From Undaria pinnatifida (Eukaryota; Sar; Phaeophyceae; Laminariales; Alariaceae), in assembly GCA_012845835.1 (NCBI GenBank), contig JABAKD010000011.1, forward strand, positions 9,672,381 through 9,736,380: a stretch of DNA of 64,000 nt, given 5' to 3'. Under the pieces are notes generated by a model, which saw only the letters and a program-made list of their open reading frames with translations, did not search any database and had not been told where the DNA came from. The position numbers were made by a program, and so were the translations under genes. Every line of letters begins with the position of its first letter. Within the stretch, counting starts at the first letter, position 1. Below, piece after piece: positions 20,882-34,451 of this stretch.

Positions 20882-23414
20882 CGAACCGATTGGAATTCAG
20901 TGTCAACGAGAGCAAGTGCGAAGGAGCGTGCCGAGTGAGCTGAGGCGACGAGGCGGCCGTGGAGAACCACAGCAGGAGGATGGCACACGGAGACCCACGA
21001 CCCGCGCTCACACCATCATCACGAGAGCAGCGATGGTCCTTTTTTCAGTTTTTGTTTACGAGGCAGTAAATACAACATGTTACTTACGTCACTGATATTT
21101 GTAGATTTGGTAGAGTTGTACACCCTTCATGGGGAACGACCCCCCGCAATCTTCAATTTTCAGGCACGGGCGTCGTAGCTGCGCTGCAACCTGTCAGATA
21201 TTTCGGGAAGACGGGGCGATCATTGATATTTGTATGGAGGTTCTTGGTTCGATTGCTCTTTTTTCACTGCATGCCCGCTGGTCGTCACTCCGACAGCACT
21301 CCAGACAGCAGGCGCGTTCGTCTTTTGCTCACGATTACCACGCGGTTCGTACGGTGCAGGCAGCCCAACCGCTGTAGCTTGCAGCCGCGAGTTGGTTCGT
21401 TGTGGGAATGGGGGAACTCTATGCTGCAGTTGAGTGAATACCCGCTGCCATGTGAGTTCAATTTTCAATTTGGATCATGTCATTTGTGCGCCTTCTTCGT
21501 ATGGTGCGTTTTAGGCGGGAAAGCGCAATATTTCCCGGACGAATTTTGATTTCATTTGTTTTTTCGGATTTTCCTAGGGCTCCAGCAGCTTTGTGCGACC
21601 TCGGGCTCTAGATTTTGGACGAGACAACAGCAACTAACATGTAAAGTTCTGCCTCGTGAGTGCCTTACCATGTTCACACTACGAGATGCGATCATTCCCC
21701 TTGTGCGGAGTTAGGGTTCTCCACCCCGCACCATGATCTAATTCGACAACCATCATGGTGAAAACACAAAAAAATCGGTACCCTGGTTGTCTAGCTCACG
21801 CAGTGATTGGCATGTTTTGCATTTCTTGCTTTTCTTTTCTTTTCTTTTCTTTCCTTTCCTTTTTCGTTTTCTTTTTCGCTTTCTTTTCTTTTCTTTCCTT
21901 TCCTTTCTCTCCTTATTTTTTCTCTGTTTCTTTTTTCCAATTGACTTGCGTCTGTCGTGCGTATGCGCAGTGATAGATACTACGTGTAATATATACGCGG
22001 TAGTCTTTCTTGGGTGGCAAGCGGTATAGTCGGGCGCGAGTAATGAGACGTATGCACCGGTATGGACCTGGCACATCGTAGACTGACTCCCGATTTCACT
22101 TCTATATGTTTCTGGTGGAGGCATGAATTGCGTCAGCTGTGATATATGCGTGCACCACCTTGGGTTGTTTGTGTTTTTCCGTAGGGTATTCCTCAGCTCC
22201 AGAGTGACTGGAGCCTGTCCTGTGACCACGGACTTGATTATGCGAGTTAATGTGAGAACAACAACAACAACAGCGTCGTTGTTAACCAACGCCAACCCCA
22301 ATATATACATATAATGTTTTGAAGATACAAGTGCAGGGGGCGAGAGTAATCAATGTTCCACGAACATAGCAGGCATATACAGTCGCCACTACACACAGCG
22401 CAGCAATGGCTGGGATCCGTCGAATCAGTTTAGGGCGCCACGCTGCCCTCAAACCCTTTAGAGCCCCAAGATAGTTCCCAATACTAATTTCAAGTAATTT
22501 GTCCCCAAACACGGGTTTCCAGCTGTAAAGGCGGTAACCCCTTCTCTAGGCCCGGCGGGGGTGGGTATCATATGCATGCTTCCCCCGAGGTGCGTTCTAC
22601 GTTACCTGGTAGGCGTCTCATATTCGTAGCACCGTTTCTTTCTGAGGCTCTTGACCCCAAGAGAGCTCTCCACCAAACCAAACCAAACCAAACCCAAACA
22701 CTGACTGACGGGTCCAGAAAAAAAAAACGAAACCCTATCGCCAACAATCCCATGGCCTGCCGTGGGAACACCAATCTGATATTGTAGAAACGCATTAGAG
22801 TGTACTATACTAGCATAATACTAGCTCAAAAATCGATAACGAGTATTCGACTACCAGGTACTATTTTCGTTAGAGAAACAGGCCAAAAAATGGGGGGGGC
22901 TATCGCAGAACGAGTCTCTAATTCCAAGTATATTTTTTAGACTATTGTGTAGTGGTGATTAGTCGAGGAGCCTCCCACCAGTCAGAAACATTATGGCTCT
23001 GAAGAGGCGAGCATAGCGGGCGGCGTCAGCCGCTCACGGAGGGGAGCCCCTGCAACCAGTACTAAATGCCGAACGAAGTAACTGCGAACACTCAAAGTAT
23101 GAGGAGTAGTCTAGTAGCACCGGATCCCTAAATACTTCAAGTCCAGACAGCAGTATGCCAGAGTATCGAACCCCAAAATATTTCACGAACAGCCGTATTC
23201 CACAGCAGTATCAAAATCAAGTCCGAAATAGTGCGAGTATATACTCAAAAGTATTAGACTAGTCTAGCAGTACAGCAGAATAATATTGAAATACTCAGAC
23301 GAGTACAACACCAAGCCCAAATACTGCGAGTACATGAAGCACTACCTATTTTCTCTCGGAAGTAGTTTACTCTATCATGAAGTTACTACTCGCAGGAGCA
23401 TCTATCTGTCCAAA
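20882..23414. other. No gene seen; polypyrimidine tract and small repeats
   Basis: Includes a T/C-only run at 21,830-21,935 (TTTCC/TTTTC units), a CCAAA run at 22,675-22,695, and two TACCWGGTA motifs (22,603 and 22,852). The long Lys/Arg frame opposite the pyrimidine tract is an artefact. Confidence 0.5.
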
Positions 23415-24110
23415 GCTCGCATAATTTGGAGGTGGTTTTGTAAAGTCTACTGCCTACTCGTACTGCTGTCCAGCCAAAACGTTTGCTTGCAGCTGGCACA
23501 CATCGCGACTCTCAGCCTAATTATTGCCACAATGCTGCAGCCGGTCATGTCCTGACCTTTTAATAGAACAACGCACATTTCAGAGACCCAGAGGGACATC
23601 ACGTGGGCCCGAGGCCGCAATGCTGTCTACTGCTGTCTGCCGAGTACCGAGGGGGGCTGAACTTGGGACAGTTGACTTCCTCAAAAATCCTCGATGTTCA
23701 TAGCTCGTTCGTATGGTCTAATCAGGAGGAGGTGATTGCGAAGTCTACTGCTGTGCCTACTCGTACTGTTGTCCAGTCAGCACTTGTTTGAGGCCGGTAC
23801 ACATTGCGACTCTCAGCCTGCCACAACACTGCAGCCGTATTGTTGACTTCTGACATAGAACATGCACAACCGGAACCGGGGCCCGCGGCCGCACAGGGGC
23901 CTGAACTTGGGGAAGTCAACTTTCTCAACAGCTCGTGTAATTTAGAGGTGACCGCAAAAGTCTACTGCCTACTCTCGTACTACCGGCCTGTCCAGCCAAC
24001 GCTTGCAGCTGGCACACATCGCGACTCTCAGCTTTATTTGCCACAGAGCTGAAGCTGTTGCTGTTCTGAACTACCGCAGAGCATGCACATCCAAGGCCCG
24101 CGGCCGCACC
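23415..24110 (+). repeat. Diverged tandem triplication, units about 298, 217 and 160 bp
   Basis: Three copies start with AGCTCG (23,415; 23,702; 23,932). Each continues with AGTCTACTGC (23,444; 23,742; 23,959), a CCAGCC/CCAGTC block, CACA(T)CGCGACTCTCAGC or a variant, and a GC-rich end (GGCCCGCGGCCGCA in the last two). Differing indels rule out a shared reading frame. Confidence 0.8.
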
Positions 24111-24404
24111 GTCTACAATCAGTTCCCTGGAAAGGATACAGCATAGACTACAGCACCACCAGCAGCAGCAGCAGAGGAGCAGCAGTAGTAGCAGTGGCAT
24201 ACGAGAACATGCAGTGTTGACAGTTGGCAGTCGGAACTCACCGTGCCGTGTTGAGCATGAAGAGCTCCATACCAGATCCAATAGCGAATGAGACCGAAAC
24301 TTACTGCGCCAGGGCCGTCGTCGAAAACTTGCTGACTCGTATTAATAGCGATCGTCTGCAAACACGTCGAAGCCACCCAAAACCGACCGTGCTGCGTTTC
24401 TTTT

Positions 24405-24490
24405 CTCTCGAGGCTGCTTTTTGACTTTTGACTAGGCTTGCAAGGGTCTCTCGAGGCTGCTTTTTGACTTTTGACTAGGCTTGCAAGGGT
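24405..24490 (+). repeat. 43-bp tandem duplication
   Basis: CTCTCGAGGCTGCTTTTTGA onward, repeated exactly once with no change seen. Confidence 0.95.
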
Positions 24491-25395
24491 TTCGAATTAT
24501 TGTAGAGGCGGCAAAAAACGGGACTTTTTACTCTTACCCCAGAGCAGGCAGGAGAAACAAGCAGAAAGCAATGGTGCAGCAGCTGGGGGAACGAGCCTGT
24601 GGGTGGCCGCTCATGCCGTAGGTGCGTATTACAGGTGTGTGTGATTGCGTCAGCTTGCTCGAAATGCCTGTGAGCTCGTTCCGAGAGAGACAAATGTGAT
24701 TGTTGCTGGGTGCTTTTTGGGTGATCTTTTTTCGTAACATGATGACTATTTCTGTGCTGCAGTATGTTCCCATGTTCCCATATGCGACACCGGAACCGCT
24801 ATATGTAAGGCAGTGAAGTCGGGCGTGGGCTACTTCATATCAGCAGCTGCTGCAGCACTGGTTATGCGGGGACGAGGTTGCGAGTTGCAATCTGCGTCAC
24901 AGCTGCAAGCGATGGTTGGACATAGTCGGCAGCCGGCAGCAGACTTCTATCAGCCACGTGCAAGTTGTTGTTGATTTTTCTCGCCGGATTGCATGTTGGA
25001 TTATTGATTATTTATGATTTGCTCGGTGAGTGAGCGGAGACCTGCAATATTTGGAGACGATATGCAGACATATGGCAGTCGAGCTTGTCATAACGTCAGA
25101 ACCCCAAAGCCCCATCTACTAGAAAGAACTTTCTGATACAGATACAGATACAGTTCCTACCCCATTCCGGAAGTCGCCCTTATCGGCATACTCTCCTTTT
25201 CTCCCACCTCTCAGTCATCCTCAGCGCTTATTTTATTATTCTATTTTTGTTCGTCCCATATATTATCCTCGCACTACGTATCGCGCTCCGTCCCACTGAC
25301 AACCAAGATCCGGGGTCACATAGCCGGCCCTTCTGCCCCTTCAGTATTACGTGCCTTCATTTTTAGATTTTCCGGATCGGTCGGCGAATGTATCT
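24491..25395. other. No gene seen
   Basis: Unique sequence with a short GATACA repeat at 25,136-25,154. Confidence 0.45.
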
Positions 25396-25470
25396 TTGGT
25401 CTATTTTGGTCAAAAGGTCAAGGCGAAAGACGTTGAGTTTGAGGACGTGAGTTCGAGCCCCACAGACCCT
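25396..25470 (+). tRNA. tRNA-like sequence, probably pseudogene or SINE head
   Basis: A 75-nt span with an A-box-like part (TGGTCAAAAGGTCAAGGCG) and a B-box-like part (GAGTTCGAGCC) 42 nt apart. Possible acceptor ends GGTCT/AGACC pair over 5 bp. D and anticodon stems do not fold well and there is a 4-nt excess before the D arm, so a working tRNA is unlikely. Confidence 0.2.
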
Positions 25471-25724
25471 ACAGCAGGTGTATTTTTTTTGCAATATCTC
25501 TGTGTTCCTCTCTGTACAGCGCAGTTAATCGGGGTCGGTTGGGGTCCGACTCGTCGGAAACAGCAAAAACTGCTGCTGCTGCCGCTTCTGCGCTAGGCAT
25601 AAATGGCAAGCGTCTTCTCGCAGCGGTGGCGAGCTATGGAGTGCGATGCTTCTCGACCCTCCCTCCCCGTTTGGGCTGCCATTTCCGCCGAAGCCTTCAT
25701 GCGGCGGTAGGGATCCAATAGGTG

Positions 25725-26225
25725 AGCCGGTGGGGAGGCGGGGGAAGAGGGGGGGGGAGGTTAGATGTTGGGGGTAGAGCGTCTGAGAGGGGGGAGAACG
25801 GGGGGCAGGTTGGATGTAAAGAGCAGAAGGGAGGGTGGATATAGGGATGGGTGGGAAGGGGTGAGAGGAGAGAAGGGGACGAGGGGGTGGGGAGGTATAG
25901 GAGAGAAAAAGGATCCGTGGGGGGGAAGGGTTGGTTGAGGGGTAGGGGGGGAGAGAGGGGAGAAAATGGGAAGGGGACGGGCGGGGGGGGCGGAGGGGAT
26001 AAAAGAGGGGGAGCCGGGGGGAGGACAGGTGTGCGGCGGGGGGGAAGAGGAGACATGGAGAGGGGGGGGGGAGCGAAAGGTAGGGGCGGGGGTGATGGGG
26101 GGGTGGGGGGGGCAGAGAGGGGGGAAGAGCGAAGGAGATTGGAGCGGAAGGAACTTGGACGTGGTAGAATGGAAGAGGGGTTGGATGTGAGGAGGGGATG
26201 CGGCGGTGATCTGGGGGGAGGCTGC
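25725..26225 (+). repeat. About 490-bp purine tract (G/A strand asymmetry)
   Basis: Nearly all purine on the + strand, with many runs of 4-9 G. Long Pro/Ser frames on the minus strand and Gly/Arg frames on the plus strand follow from composition. Strong potential for G-quadruplex or triplex structure. Confidence 0.92.
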
Positions 26226-27690
26226 TGCGCACGTGTCGGAGCTATATGTACCGGCACGACTCCCCAAAGCGGGATACGTTTGCCCCTACAGCTGTTGCAC
26301 CTGCTTGATCTGGAGTTTCCCGTACAGAGACGCCCCCCCTGACCACTGATGGGGGTAGCTGGGATATGACACGTCGCCGGGTCCGATAAAGGGTTAGGGT
26401 CAGCGTAGAGCACCAAGGTGATTCCACAGATACCAACCAATGCTAGCTTTTCTTCGCAATCACTAGAGATGCATCGTCCATTGTTTTGTGCTCGATCTCG
26501 AAAGGGATGCGTGGTCAGTGGTCAAACGAGTAAGACAAGAAACGCATGAGTACGCCGCGCTCCCTGCCCCTCCCCTCCCCTCCACGCTGACCCTTCGATC
26601 CCCCGCTCACCTTCCCTTCAAGTTCCCCCAAATATGGAAAACCCACTGCTATTTTGCCCTTGTCGTTGCTTGCTCGTGCGGAATCACGGAACGCAGCTGC
26701 CTCCACGCAGATACCAGAGGCGACCTTGCGGGAGTGTTAGTAAGACTGTGGGCAGGCGTGCCGGCACGTTCACGCGACGGGGCGCATCCGGGCATGAAAC
26801 CGGCGAAACTTCTCTTGAGCGACGAAGGTGGGGAACGTCCCCTCCGCCGCCTCCTTATGCGCTGGGATTGTTCTTCCTTTTTCGGCGCGCACTTCTTTTT
26901 TGTTTCTTGGCGCCCGGTTGTTTCTGGTCTCCTTTATTTCGTGTAGGCCTTGTTTTAGGAGGGCAGGGCAGTGAGGGGTGGCTTTTTTGTTTTTTTCAGA
27001 TGGCTGGACGAAAACACAGACAGGCAGGCAGGCGAGCGAGGAAAAAAGCGGCACGTTTCATTTTTTCCGAAGCTGTGTTGTTCGTTCTTGGCAAGAGCTA
27101 GAGTTTTATCGGATTGTTTACGTTCCTCGAGTAGCACTTTTCGCTTCCTCCAACGCGGTTTTTGGGTGTGTAGTAGTCAAACCTCCTCATGTGAGAAACT
27201 AGCCTCTCAAAAACAGATAGTGTAATTCCATGTTACCATAGCATGCGTTTTAAGCAAGGTTGGATGGGAGCTGTTGCACAGAAGTTATGATGTGTCGGAT
27301 GTTGGCCTTCTTAGCCCTTGTTCGGCTTCGTAATTGATCCAACTCCAATCTCAAGCATTGTCCGCAAAGAGTTGTGGGTGGCGTGGTATGATAACGGGGT
27401 TGACGGCAGTGTAATCAGTTTTCACCCATACGTACATCCACACACATACCTTGCTTGCTTCCTGTCAGATACCCAATTGTCCCCCCGCCCCCTCCCTTTT
27501 TTGTCAGCCTGATTCATTTGCCTTGCGCCTCGATTGACGAGCCACCCAAGATAGTAGTGACCATTTTTTTGTTTTTGACCTAGGTGATGGTATTGTTGAT
27601 CGGATTACGCTTTCCTTTGTTATCAAATCAGTGAGTGTAGGGGGTTGGTAGAGAGTTGCTCATGTGAAAAGCCTACGAAACAAAACGGTG
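26226..27690. other. No certain gene; isolated acceptor-like site
   Basis: Holds the repeat partner at 26,690-26,850. At 26,985-27,000 a T-rich tract ends in CAG before a frame MAGRKHRQAGRRARKKAARF, stopping at 27,099-27,101. It is a short basic peptide reminiscent of the last-exon family, but without the G| entry phase or copies elsewhere. Confidence 0.35.
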
Positions 27691-27992
27691 CTCCCCCGTA
27701 CCGTAGCTTTGCGAGGAGTCGTCAATAATCGCCCGAGCTTATTCCGCGCTTTTCTTGCGTTTCTACGGCCCGTTCCGCGGAAAAACGCTCGCGTGAGAAA
27801 CGCCCGGTTAGCCTCCTCGCCTTATCATCAACCGTTTGTCGGATATCGTGCACATTTCGTTATTTCGCTCCCCCCCCCCCCCTCCCACCATGTTTGTCAG
27901 TGAAACGCCAGCCCCTCGCCCTGCGCACATTAGTATCCGACATCTGTCAGAAGCGTTAGTCGCTATATATAATCCCATGTGTTTCTCTTGTT

Positions 27993-28340
<348 letters not shown>

Positions 28341-28369
28341 ATGTTTGTGCAGGTATGGCTGCGGCGGCA

Positions 28370-31300
28370 GCGGTAGTGTAAGCGATGACGGTTGTCGTTG
28401 GCGGCGAAAGGGCAGTGGGTGCTGTGGCGATGGCAGTAGCGGTGGCGGGGCTCGAGCGAGGCAAGCGCATAGCCAGCCATGCCCGCGCCTGGCGACCGGC
28501 GGAAGTGGCATCCGGAGTTGACATGTCGACTCCTGGTATTCCCCATCAGACAGCGTAGCGTCTAGGAGAAGGGGGGGCGGGGCGAGGACGGGGGCGCTGT
28601 TGTGCGTGTCGATGGTGTCCTTGGACAAGCCTTGGTTGTGCCCAGTGTTGGCGAGTTATTATTGGGGGGGGCTGGGGGGGGTGGGAACGGGGTCGGGTGG
28701 CATCGACTAACCGCTGCTGTTGACGACACGCCCGACATTCTGCTAGAGCTTGAGGCTTGGCAATCGATCGGAGTTTGTGGTTCATTCTCGGCTCAGTGTG
28801 GCAGCTGCCTGGATGCATATAATGAGGTCGCAAAATTAGGCTGTCTCATTAGCCCTTTCACCACTGCGAAAAGTAGGCTACACTACTTCCATGTGGTTTG
28901 TATGCAAAAACATGTACCAGTAAGCAGTTACGCCTTTAAATGGGTTTCACTGGGCTTTTATGTTGTTTTTTTTCAGTTGCTGGTCGGGTGGGTTGTTTGG
29001 GTGAGCGGGTTGGTGAGTTGGATTAGGAGGGTGGAGGGCGGGGGGGGAGAGCGGCCAGAGAAAATAGGGAGAGAGGGTACAAGTCTATCGTTGTGACGGG
29101 TGACTTATTAATATCCTCGTTCTCGAATCCGATCCTCGGTTGTCCTTTCGGATATTCTCTGGCTTGTTTTCCGACGGGCGGAAAGGAATATGCTAGGAGA
29201 TGCCGTGACACTAACTTGTGCGGGCGTAGGATTTGATGTGTTTGCTTGTTTTTTTTGTTTGCCCGGGGCCTCCCTTATATTGCTCACCAAGAGCCGACCA
29301 GAAAGTGGCCTCATGTGCAGGAGAGCATTTTGGGGTTTTGGCAGGACTAGAACTAAGACTTTACCTCGGCGAATTGTTTGCTGGGTGTGGCGGCGGTGGG
29401 AATCTCCTGCTCTGTTAGTACGCTCAAATTTTTTTGTTGCCCTTTCGTTTCCTTTTTTTTGCGTTTATTTTTATCATTTGACTTCTTTGCTCTCCCCGAA
29501 GTATAACAGTATGCGAGCAGGAGCATCAGGCGGCCCAGTTTTCGAGTTGGTGTGTGCTGTCCTACTGTAGATATGGTCGGCCGCCCGGCGGTGGGAGGCG
29601 CGCGGGGTGGTTCGGTCGATCCAACCTTTGATAATGCTCATGGTGTTGGCATTTGGTCGTGGAGTTTGTTCACTGGACAACGACAACGACGAACGATGGC
29701 GACGGCGAGTTCGTGCGACTGATCTCAGTGCGGGCTCACGGCTGCCCGTACAGTATGATGTATGGTGTGTGTTCGCCTTGCCTGCTTGGGTTTCCGTTGT
29801 GCGGAGGCCTCTGTACGGACATCTCGACGGGTAATCATCGTTGTTGTCATTGACTTGGATGCGGTGCGCCTTGTCCTTATCTTTGCCGCCATTGCACGCC
29901 GTGAGGCGGGAGTGAGCGGGGCAGGGCAGGGCGTGAGAGAAAGGACGGCGTTTTGCAGCAGTAAAGTCGTGACCGAATAACTGTTGTCACAGCTCACGCT
30001 ATCGCTACAGTGGATCCGAAGGGTGCGCCAGCTAGCGTTGGGTTGCGAAAGCAACTAAGTTAAATCGATACACGATGCGTATGGAAATACGTGGAAGTAT
30101 GGTGAGCTTAAGCTTTATTTTTCCCCGTCCGCCGGAGGATTAAAAGAAAACAAAACTAAAAACTGTTGTCGTTTGTTTGTTTTTTTGTTTTTTTTGGCGT
30201 GCTCTGAGGCACTGGCGTTGCGGTATTGCGACGGTGTCGAGAGTGGTGGCAATATGTGTTGCTGATACAGCAGTTTTTAGTGCAGTGTTAGAGCAGCAGT
30301 AGAGTGGAGTATCTAGGGGCTGGGTGCGGCTGACGGTGGCGAGGGGTGAGAAAGACCAAGGACAAAGGAAGAGGCTTATCAAAAATAGCACGTGTCCAAG
30401 GGAGCAGCAGCTCCAACCGGAAACAATAATACACACAACATTTTGCTCCAGCATGATTTGGTTTTTCAGCATGGTTTGGGTTTGGGTAGGTTTCAGGATC
30501 TGTGTCCCTCTTTAGACCACGGGTGAACTTGCCGACTAGTTTTCGTCCAAATCGGTTGTCGTCATGCAATATGAATTGCCGCCAAAGTTGGTTGAGCGCT
30601 GAAACCAAGGAAGAAACCACCGCGGTTCGACCTTTTGTTCGAGCAGGCACACATTATATCAATCAGGAAAGGGGGAGACATCGATACCGCTGAGGAACAA
30701 CCCCTACGGCGATGATTGTGCGGAGACCGGTAGCGCCAGTCTCCCCCCCCAAAAAAAAATCCCCATCTATCCTATTGTAATCTGTAGTGAGCTTTATTGT
30801 ATTTTTCGCGTTGTCCACCCTTGATCTTTGGTTATTTTTGTCACCTTTTCCTTGTTGTATCGGATCCCAGGCGCCAGGCATTCCTTGCCCGTGGCATCTG
30901 CATTGCCTCACAAAGGGGGCTATTATCGACTACTACTGCTAGTAGGCAATAGAAGTAGACGACGATCAGCAAACGCTAGCAGGAAACGGGAAATAGGCAA
31001 GGCGGCGACCGCCCCCAATTGGGGTGGGCACAAGCACCCCCCGCCTCGCATCCCCACGTGCCTCGACCAATACTGCAGCAGTGTCACCACGCTTTACAGC
31101 CGATGGCGCAATCAGGGGGCAAAGGCAGGCTCACTCTAATCCGAGCACTTCTTCCTGCAACAACGTACGGCAAGAAACCTAACACTGCTGTTGATCCCCC
31201 CTGGATACTATTAATAGTATTTCGGGAAACAAGAGCGCCGGCTTCACCAGACTCGCCCTCCCTTGAAGATGTTGATATTACTACTACCATATACCTCGTA

Positions 31301-33355
31301 GCCCCCCCTCGTCGCTCGTGCGATCGTATCGTCGAAGCGGTCTGCAGGTAGCACCCATCTTACAGCATACACTCGCACTACAGGCTACGGGGTGAAACAA
31401 GCAAAGAGCGACAAGCCAGTACTGCTTGCTCAGCAGATACGCCCACGCTTTGCGAGGCACGTGTACTTCCAGAGCACTGTCGTCCCCAAGGAAGCGACTC
31501 AAATCCGATTCAAGGCAGGCCTAATCTGTTGAAACCCACTCGCCCAACTTTCGACGAGACCACCCATATCCAAATGGTAGGCGTTTTTACGAACGGAAAC
31601 AAGAGGTGCACGCCGTGCCACCACCCGACCATCTTCCACCTTCCCCCCTACCTCCCCTAACCACTCTCACCCCACCACATCCCCAACACAAACCAACACC
31701 CCCACCACGCTCGTTGAATAGAGAATACAGTTAGTTGTATAAAATCGACAAAAAAAACATCGACATCGATCCCAACCCTCCAATAAAGAATACGTATACA
31801 CGGAACGAAAACACGAGAGGAAGAAAGTCGGGACGGATCACCAAAACCACTCTCCTCGCTTCAATTTGGGATACAGGTATGACAAATTGATACAGAACAC
31901 GATAAGGCCGAACGTGTTGTACAACGTGTGAGACCAGAAGAAGGTGAACGGCGGGGGCATTATGGTATTATTGTGGTATTATCCTCCCCACCGCCAACAA
32001 GAGAACCACAACACGCCATATCATATCATACTGCACTTGTACTCGTATAGACTACCCACAGTGCGTAATCGTTCCTGCTGGGCACTACCCTTCATATTAA
32101 TAGTACAACCTTAGTAATATAATACTAGTAGTAGCCAGCACCGCTATAGATGTAGTCTAAGTGTAAGAACCCTTTTCAAAGTATATTCATACCAGTACCC
32201 TAATAAAGGTCCCTATATTTCCGTCCATAATGGTAATGTATGCGGCACATGACACCTGACGCACTCACAGTGAAACCGGAGGTGTCAGCCTACTGCTGTA
32301 CTCGTGCTGGGCAGTACACTAACAGTACAATACCGTAACAAAAGCAATGTTCAGTGTAGCGCACTCTCCTTTTTAGTCTGTATATCTCGAGCTAAGAAGG
32401 AAAAGCGAAAAAACGGTGCAAAATCGTGCCTATGCGGTTCTAGATACTGTAGAGTATTTCTGAGTACTACTACTGCTGTATCATCATCGCACCTCAAAGG
32501 AGCGAAAATCATCCTGTTGCTCAAGTAAGTGTCCAGTGCTCTAATTTCAGGTCATATCATACCAATTCACGCCCTTTTCACGTCCCAATGACAACTGTCA
32601 ACTATCCACCCCACACTTTGCAGCCGCGGTTTGACTACGGTAATACCAGGTATAGTATATGGGAAGGATAATATAGTGAGTGCTGTGTGCTGTATGCTGT
32701 GCCAGCGATTTACCTGTTTGGCAGCGTTTTTTTTCTTAACGGCGCAACAAAACAAGTATTATCTGTACAGCAGCACGGAGTAGTTTCTACTTCAAGAAAG
32801 GGAACTGAAAGACTCAACACGTCGATTTCCACTCCGCTTTTTTCTACGAGGTGCAACATTCCTATCAATACTACACTGCGCCCACCAATCACCCCCGCCC
32901 AAAAGGAAAGTCTTAAGAGGAGGCGTTCGTGCAGTGTATGAGTGTCGCCGACGTCTCCTTTGGCACTTGACACCTTCCACATCTCCCATACCATCCACCC
33001 ATCACCCATGCAGGATATGCCGTGTACTCAAAACTTGAACGCGTTGAGCACTGGCAGACAAAACACCAATAATAAATGGTACGATAACAAAAAAATGCTT
33101 ACCACACCCATCTATGCATTTTTTAGGGATATATATGTACGATTATACTTTTTTTTTTTATCACCCTGTGCGTTAATTCGCCAGCCCGGTTTCGAACCGT
33201 CACCACTCTCAGCGCAATCGCCAGGAAGGAAGGATGTCGATCTACCGCTGAGCCATTATATTGTTCGTAGTAGCAAGACCTTCATGCCTCAAAACAACAA
33301 ACGAAAAAGTACTGCTTGACGAACCAACAAGTAGGATAGACTATGGCCGGCAAAC
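28370..33355. other. Body of copy M; no intact gene seen
   Basis: Corresponds to L 12,480 down to 7050. It carries one arm of a dispersed terminal sequence at 30,020-30,150 (CGTGGAAGTATGGTGAGC, CCGCCGGAGGATTAAAA), also found around 36.4-37.0 kb. Frames up to 160 codons are not shared with L or R. Confidence 0.5.
33181..33256 (-). tRNA. tRNA-like A-box/B-box pair
   Basis: On the minus strand a perfect A-box (TGGCTCAGCGG) is followed 57 nt later by a B-box (GGTTCGAAACC). The spacing fits a long variable arm or small intron, but the acceptor ends do not pair and the anticodon stem is not clear. Most likely a SINE head or tRNA pseudogene. Confidence 0.25.
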
Positions 33356-33361
33356 ACATCT

Positions 33362-33536
33362 CTAAAACCTCCACCGCCTGCGTGCTACCTCCTTGCCCGC
33401 AGCCGCCGCCTTCCTGGCGGCCACCGCCTGTCGGGTGCGAGACGAGACCCCATCCGTCCCTGAAGGCACCTTCTTCGGGCCTCGGACGGAGGGGGCGGTA
33501 TTCTCGGCATGTTTTTTCTGTGTCCTACCGGCGCTC
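33362..33536 (-). CDS. Orphan last exon, type 2, copy M
   Basis: On the minus strand the acceptor CTGCTGCTATAG is followed by one G and 57 codons, then TAG at 33,362-33,364. The peptide opens SAGRTQKKHAENTAPSV and ends with RTRQAVAARKAAAAGKEVAR and an RRWRF terminus. It keeps the frame and basic tail of L and R although the surrounding block is strongly diverged. Confidence 0.45.
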
Positions 33537-33729
33537 CTATAGCAGCAGGCAGTGGAAAATGGGTAACACAGGGGGGGGGCGGGGGCGGTGGAGAGGGTGG
33601 CATTTGATTTACCCGCGTTGTGTGCCGTAGCCGGCCAACGGCTGCTACCGACGAAGATGCTGCCAGAGACCGAACAATACCAGGTGTTTTTTTTAGTTTT
33701 CCCTTGGTTTTCTTCTGTTACCACCTACC

Positions 33730-34139
33730 TGTTAAAAGTATGAACCTTGGATTCAAATCTAAGTTAATGCGCAGTCTATTCGCACGAATAAGATATGCAG
33801 TTGAATCTTAAGTTGAATCTTACGTTGAATCTTCGGTGTAACCTAGATGTAAACGTAGATTTGAGTATGTTAAGGTTGTCCCGTTGTCCCGGTATTCTAC
33901 CGTACTATGGGCATTGTTCCGTGATGATCAGGTGGTGATGCACCCCACCATGATCACTCTCCCAACTCTCCCAACTTTCCCAATTCTTCTTCTCTTCTTG
34001 GCCTCAAGAGCCCTTTCCAAACTATCCTTTTTCTTTCTTATCACAAGTGATCTTAACAGACACTTCGGTGCCACCTCTGCATCTCTTCGCATAGAAGACA
34101 GAGCCTTCACACAACCATTGTGTTCACAGGCTATTCACA
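33730..34139 (+). mobile_element. Solo LTR of the same copia family, inverted relative to the LTRs at 852 and 4986
   Basis: A 410-bp copy reading TGTTAAAAG to TATTCACA, i.e. the reverse complement of the LTR. It is flanked by the 5-bp duplication CTACC (33,725-33,729 and 34,140-34,144). A few base differences from the LTRs of the 852-5395 element are visible. Produced by LTR-LTR recombination of an older insertion. Confidence 0.95.
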
Positions 34140-34451
34140 CTACCTACCTGCTGGGAATATTTCTGACGTTTATGAATATGGTCGGCGTTGAAACGCGCAC
34201 TGCACTATGCCCGATGGCAAGCGAAAGAATAAGAGTATCATCTTCAAGAATATACAAGAATATTACACTGACTGTAAATATTTTCAGCGTTGCGTTGAGG
34301 CAACCTGACACTATTCATAATAGTATCACCGTGCCGAATGGTTCTATCAAGAGCACCACACCAGTTACTTCAGACTATGTAAGGTCAACACTTTTACTGT
34401 TTTTATACTGCAAAAATGACCGTACAGTAATTCCAAGTAGTCGGTGGGCAC
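34140..34451. other. No gene seen
   Basis: Sequence between the solo LTR and the type 4 exon of M; no clear counterpart in L. Confidence 0.45.

Noticed and set aside
21753..22310. Lys/Arg-rich 185-codon frame
   Set aside because: Caused by a T/C tract read on the opposite strand.
25525..26440. Pro/Ser-rich frames of 168-247 codons on the minus strand and Gly/Arg frames on the plus
   Set aside because: Produced by a purine tract that lacks stops on one strand; no conserved motif or copy.
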